Shown one piece after another: positions 60,201-64,000 of a stretch of 64,000 bases of DNA; within the stretch, counting starts at the first letter, position 1, and every line of letters begins with the position of its first letter. A model generated the notes under the pieces. The model ran no database searches and was not told the origin of the DNA. It worked only from the letters and a program-made list of their open reading frames with translations. The position numbers and the translations under genes are program-made. Source of the DNA: Sarcomyxa edulis (taxonomy: Eukaryota; Basidiomycota; Agaricomycetes; Agaricales; Mycenaceae); the NCBI GenBank assembly GCA_009761415.1, contig QUOL01000012.1, forward strand, positions 387,001 through 451,000, read 5' to 3'.

Positions 60201-62053
60201 TGTACAAGGCCACCATTTCCATCTCCAGGCGTTCCCACTCGGCCACGTCTTTCTGGTGGACACCTCCATCTTCGAACATAAGAGTAAACGTGCTGCGTTT
60301 TCGACGCGCTCTTCCTCTGCTTTGGGCCCAGGATGCCATGTTTTGAGGCGGATCCCATCGAATGACGCTCCCACAAGCCTGAATATCGATGCCTTCCTCT
60401 GCGACGGAAGTAGAGACGATGACGTTCTTCGCGCCGTTTTTGAAGTCAGCCAGAGTGTCTTCCTGGCCCTGTGAAAGCAGCGTACGAGTGATATCGAGGA
60501 ACGAATGGCGTTTACGACTTTCAGAAGTTCCGATAAGACAACCTACACGAAATATGTCTGCGGTTTGGGGGTGCCGCGATAATACCTCGGCCAGCGCGAT
60601 TACGGAGTCGCGGCGTTGAACAAAGATCAACCCACTATAAGACTCGTCGAGTGCCTCCGTTGCTTCCTTCTCCGCCAACAAACAGTCGATAAGAGCTTGT
60701 ACCTTTGGAGAGGAATCGTCGACAATGTCGTCGGGGTAGTATGAAACCGGCGCAATAGTGACTCGTTTGATGATACTCGAGAGATAAGCCTTCTCTTTGT
60801 CCTGCCAAGTGGGGAAGGTGCGGGAGAAGGGATTCATTGCGAGCGTTGCTTGTTCGATGACCTTCTCCACATACCAGTCCGCAGCCCAAGGTCCTAATTC
60901 GAGACATATATATTGCGCAGATCTGGCGAAGTCCCGAAGACCCTGTGGAGAGATATCAATATGGGTGGCAAAAGAGTGCAGGAACTCGAACCTTGTGAGT
61001 GAACGTATTCTCTGAGAAAATTGTCTTCGATAATTGCTGATCCACCCTGCGATAGTCATCAGAATGTTGAGGTAGCTTTCTCAACCGTGCTTGCAGGGCC
61101 TTGACGTATGGATCGTCTACGATCTCCAGCGTGCACAGGACAGCTTCCAGCGCAGCGAGATTTGTAGAGAAAGGCATATCAACAAGATCATGAGGTGGAT
61201 ATAATATATGCTTGAAATCGGGCCGATGGACATGGTTCGCCAGTTCATTGCGGTGTATCTGTGGCGCGCGTATAACACTATCGAGATTGCCTTCTATGAT
61301 CCTAGACATGAATTTAGAGCAAGGACGCAGGTGATATTGCAGAACATACTGAAAAGCTCTCACTACATTTCCACCGAAAATGGGACTCGCTGTGAGACCC
61401 AAGATAGCGGGACGAGTGATCTCGCCTTTCGTGCCGGAGGAGGATAGAGGCGTTCTGAAGTAAAATTCTTGCATTATCCTGTTATATGGATCGTTATCAA
61501 CGGCGTGGTGAGCTGATGAGATGAGATCAGCCGGGTTAGATGACAGGTTGGTTTGCAGCGTACCTTCGTCGAAGATGAGTAGACTGATGTCTTTGCCAAG
61601 AACGATATAGCCGTGACGAAGAGCATCGAGAAGTACTTGAGGTGTAGAGACCATGACTCGGTGCGTCTCCAAGACCTTTCTCCAGAGACCAGCGTTTTTC
61701 CATTGATCTGGCTCCAGTGATCCTGAAATCAGACCAACGGACACTGGTAGGGCCATATTGATTACATTTCGCTGCTGTTCACACAGAGCAACGGTTGGGG
61801 CAAGGAACCAAGAGATCTAAACCGAGCGCTGGAATTGTCGACGTTGTCGCCATGAAGAATGTTCGCGACTTACCTTGCGGGGTTCCCGTTCGGCCTCGAT
61901 CTTCATTCTGAGAACAGCGATATGGGTCTTCCCTGATCCAGTGTCGAGAGCTATGATGATGTTCCTTTCGAGGCTTTCTTCAAGCATTTCTTGTTGATAG
62001 CCCCGAGTGGTAGGTAGTGCTGTCAACTGTTCAGTGACAACGTTCTGGTCCAT
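57276..62053 (-). CDS. Dicer-like ribonuclease III
   Basis: Six exons (62053-61874, 61816-61564, 61512-61350, 61301-60992, 60942-60098, 60042-57276), 1,505 residues. The helicase has ALDTGSGKTHIAVL (Walker A, 37-43), the DEAH-like IFDEAHHAVDND (near 143), LGLTASPIFGGNV and a C-lobe with GLIFVQRRDSVIALAEVL and ASWAQSRGRARRKRSTFTLM. The dimerisation domain (near 675) has YRHVAFACYKALHDTADESA. RNase IIIa is at RLETLGDTVLKFVVGIQLL (near 1036), RNase IIIb at ERMEFLGDSVLDMIVTDYL (near 1238), both with intact acidic residues. A dsRNA-binding-like tail ends the protein. No PAZ domain was recognised, as in many fungal Dicers. It cuts double-stranded RNA to siRNA in RNA interference. The last exon of 2.8 kb is unbroken. 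Confidence 0.94.
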
Positions 62054-62658
62054 TGTAACGTGAATATTGGAGTCAAGCAGATGATGAAAGTTCCGGGAAA
62101 GGTACGCAGCGCGTCACTGGCGCGTTGTATCTATATACAGGCTGCAGGGCGCTTAAGAGGTTAATAAATCTGGCTAATCGATGGGAATCAGTACATGAAG
62201 CAAGGTCAGTATATTTGCATGAGACTGCGAGGCGATGATACGCGTCCAAGGTGGTTTTCTGGGCCACTCTGAGTTGTTATCTCCAGTCGATTGCCACAGC
62301 TGTCGAGCATCGAGGACCGAGACGCGACTGGCGAATTATGGCAAGGAAAGTTCTGAGTCACGTCACGGTCACACCCTGATTGGCCCAGGTCCCTTCAACG
62401 TTAACCGCTCGTCAGTAGGTCTTCCGTAACATGAGATGCCACATGAGACTTCATATACGCCTTTCCAAAGGCCCATTTGATGAACGAGTACCCCAAGGTA
62501 AGTATCTCGATATCTGAACTTGCTTGGAATGACTCATGAGCTGACTTATTGGCTGACTTATACATTTTTCAGTATGACAAACAGGCCTATCCTACTCAGG
62601 CGTTGTAGCTAAGTACGAAGCTGTTAGGCGACATCCAAGCACACACTTGAAGTCTGCG
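62054..62658. promoter_or_regulatory. Divergent intergenic region between Dicer and GST copy 2
   Basis: 605 bases separate the divergent starts of the Dicer-like gene (62053) and GST copy 2 (62659), so both promoters must lie here. I see no distinct TATA box or repeat, and no coding frame of note. Confidence 0.4.
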
Positions 62659-63464
62659 ATGTCCAACACAGTACAATTCTACGATATAGTTTCTACCGTT
62701 GGCACTTGGTCTCCCAATACTTGGAAAACGAGGTAACTCAATTCACGCAATTACTACAGCAGAGATTGACTTTTTCCGCCATCAGACTGTCTTTGAATTT
62801 GAAGGGTATACCTTACCAGACCGTTTGGATCGAATATCCCGATATTGCTACAGTTTGCAAGGAAAGAGGAGCTACCCCGACTGGCATCAACGGCGACGGA
62901 CACCCTTACTACACACTTCCAGTCATTTACGACCCAGCCACTCAATCCGCTATATCAGACTCAAAGGCCATCGCGGAATATCTTGACGCTACTTACCCGT
63001 CAACACACGTTCTTCTACCAAAGGGTACACGGGCACTCCAAGCCGCCTTTGAAACCGCCTTCGTAGACGCAGTACATGGCCTATGTGAACTTGTTCGCCC
63101 AGAGGCGTGCAAGATATTGAATCCACCAAGTGCCGCTTACTTCAAGACAACGCGAGAGAGATGGTGGGGAAAGAAGTTAGAGGATGCGAAGCTCACCGGG
63201 AAACAAAGAGAGGAAGAGTGGGCTGACGCGGAAAAGGGACTCGCCCGTATAGACGGATGGTTGAAGAAGAATGGAGAGGATGCGCCGTACGTGATGGGCG
63301 ACACGATTACATGGGCGGACATTGTCATCGTCGCGCATCTCATGTGGTTCAAGAAGGTAATGGGTGATACCCAGGAGTGGCAGGATCTAGTGAATTGGAA
63401 CGGAGGTCGGTGGGCTGCATTCGTCCAGGACTTCGAGTCGAAGGGGCTCACAGCTTCCGACTGA
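62659..63464 (+). CDS. Glutathione S-transferase, fungal FuA-like (copy 2)
   Basis: Two exons (62659-62732, 62786-63464), 250 residues. It begins MSNTVQFYDIVSTVGTWSPN and has TWKTRLSLNLKGIPYQTVWI, AISDSKAIAEYLDATYPSTH, LNPPSAAYFKTTRERWWGKK, IDGWLKKNGEDAPYVMGDTI and WADIVIVAHLMWFKKVMGDT. It is a clear paralogue of the GST at 36015-36823. The intron follows the same WKTR codon, total length is identical and long blocks match. Same expected activity: glutathione transfer or ether cleavage in the cytosol. The start is set by homology with copy 1. The copies lie 26 kb apart in opposite orientation. Confidence 0.9.
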
Positions 63465-63623
63465 TTTTATTATGTGTTGAACTGAACAAATACCACTCCC
63501 AGTCGCGAACGTGTCGCGAAAATAAGGACAAAAATTATTTTTGGGTACAAGGCATCCTTCAATTCATACGTTTGTTGGAATCTCTGAAAATGGTAAAATA
63601 GTACATAGGGAGTAGCTATAGCC

Positions 63624-64000
63624 TCACACGGAACTCTTTAAGTCTTCATCAGAGACTTTCTCGACAGGTACAGGACGACGATCCTTCATTAACCTCCATG
63701 CGCGTAAGATGTCCTAGAATTGTTATCAGCACACAACAGTCTATACTGTCAAGATATACTTGCCCGTTGAGTCCCGAATAGCAGTGCAGCTGCTATTGGC
63801 ACTATTGTAAAATAATTAGTATGGGATTCAACCGAGGAAGATCATGAACTGGCTCACATGTCGAAAGAAGGATGTTGATGACTTTGAAGCGAGTCAAATC
63901 TAGGTCTACAAACCAGAGGAAACCAAAGCTACGGTGGAAAAGGGTAAGAATACATGACCACAAAGCACCCACCGGGGGAAACTTACCACATGGCCATGAT
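63624..64000 (-). CDS. Small membrane protein, C-terminal fragment
   Basis: 3' part of a gene running off the right edge. Exons 64000-63987, 63928-63858, 63801-63764 and 63713-63624 join in phase to give IMAMCFGFLWFVDLDLTRF, then KVINILLSTLPIAAALLFGT and QRDILRAWRLMKDRRPVPVE, ending at TGA 63624-63626. Two hydrophobic stretches followed by a basic tail suggest an integral membrane protein. One intron (63763-63714) would start with GC (GCAAGT) instead of GT. The family is not recognised from this fragment. Confidence 0.5.

Noticed and set aside
1..64000. tRNA, rRNA and CRISPR features
   Set aside because: I looked for the tRNA B-box pattern and for regularly spaced repeats and saw none that held up; CRISPR is not expected in a fungal nuclear genome.

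Overview
The window is nuclear DNA of a filamentous basidiomycete, most likely an Agaricomycete. Nearly every gene is broken by short GT-AG introns of about 45-65 nt. The gene content also fits: a basidiomycete-type non-reducing PKS, an adenylate-forming reductase, RTA1-like proteins, a C2H2/Zn2Cys6 regulator, a Dicer and URC1. I rebuilt exon chains by hand and checked that splice phases close to whole codons; no transcript data were available.

Layout. 0-0.35 kb: 3' end of an FAD-linked D-lactate dehydrogenase. 0.5-3.3 kb: eIF3e (-) and an MPDU1-like PQ-loop protein (+). 3.8-6.7 kb: a tail-to-tail pair of RTA1-family membrane proteins. 7.3-8.4 kb: an NAD(P)-binding epimerase-like protein (-). 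8.9-10.7 kb: a damaged minus-strand gene. 11-11.7 kb: a conserved hypothetical. 13.2-13.9 kb: isoprenylcysteine methyltransferase (-), divergent from a class II DAHP synthase at 14.6-17.1 kb. 17.2-21.0 kb: an IQ/HECT ubiquitin ligase (-). 21.3-21.8 kb: a small secreted protein.

23.4-53.0 kb has a secondary-metabolism flavour. It holds an A-T-R adenylate-forming reductase (-), two tandem NADP-dependent alkenal/enone reductases (+), a cytochrome P450 (+), a GST (-), a GFA-domain protein (-), a transcription factor combining C2H2 and Zn2Cys6 fingers (-), a gene-poor gap of about 5 kb, and a 2,132-residue non-reducing PKS (SAT-KS-AT-PT-ACP-ACP-TE) of orsellinic-acid-synthase type. An aromatic polyketide made by the PKS could be reduced by the A-T-R enzyme and tailored by the P450 and reductases, with the zinc-finger protein as regulator. 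That grouping is inference; nothing in the sequence proves co-regulation.

53.0-64.0 kb returns to housekeeping genes: a 389-bp foldback/MITE-like element with a 36-bp perfect palindrome, the uracil-catabolism gene urc1 (+), a large Dicer-like ribonuclease (-), a second GST with the same length and intron position as the first (+), and the 3' part of a small membrane protein (-). Long stretches without a supported gene lie at 11.7-13.2, 21.8-23.4, 27.1-29.0, 32.6-33.7 and 41.2-46.2 kb.
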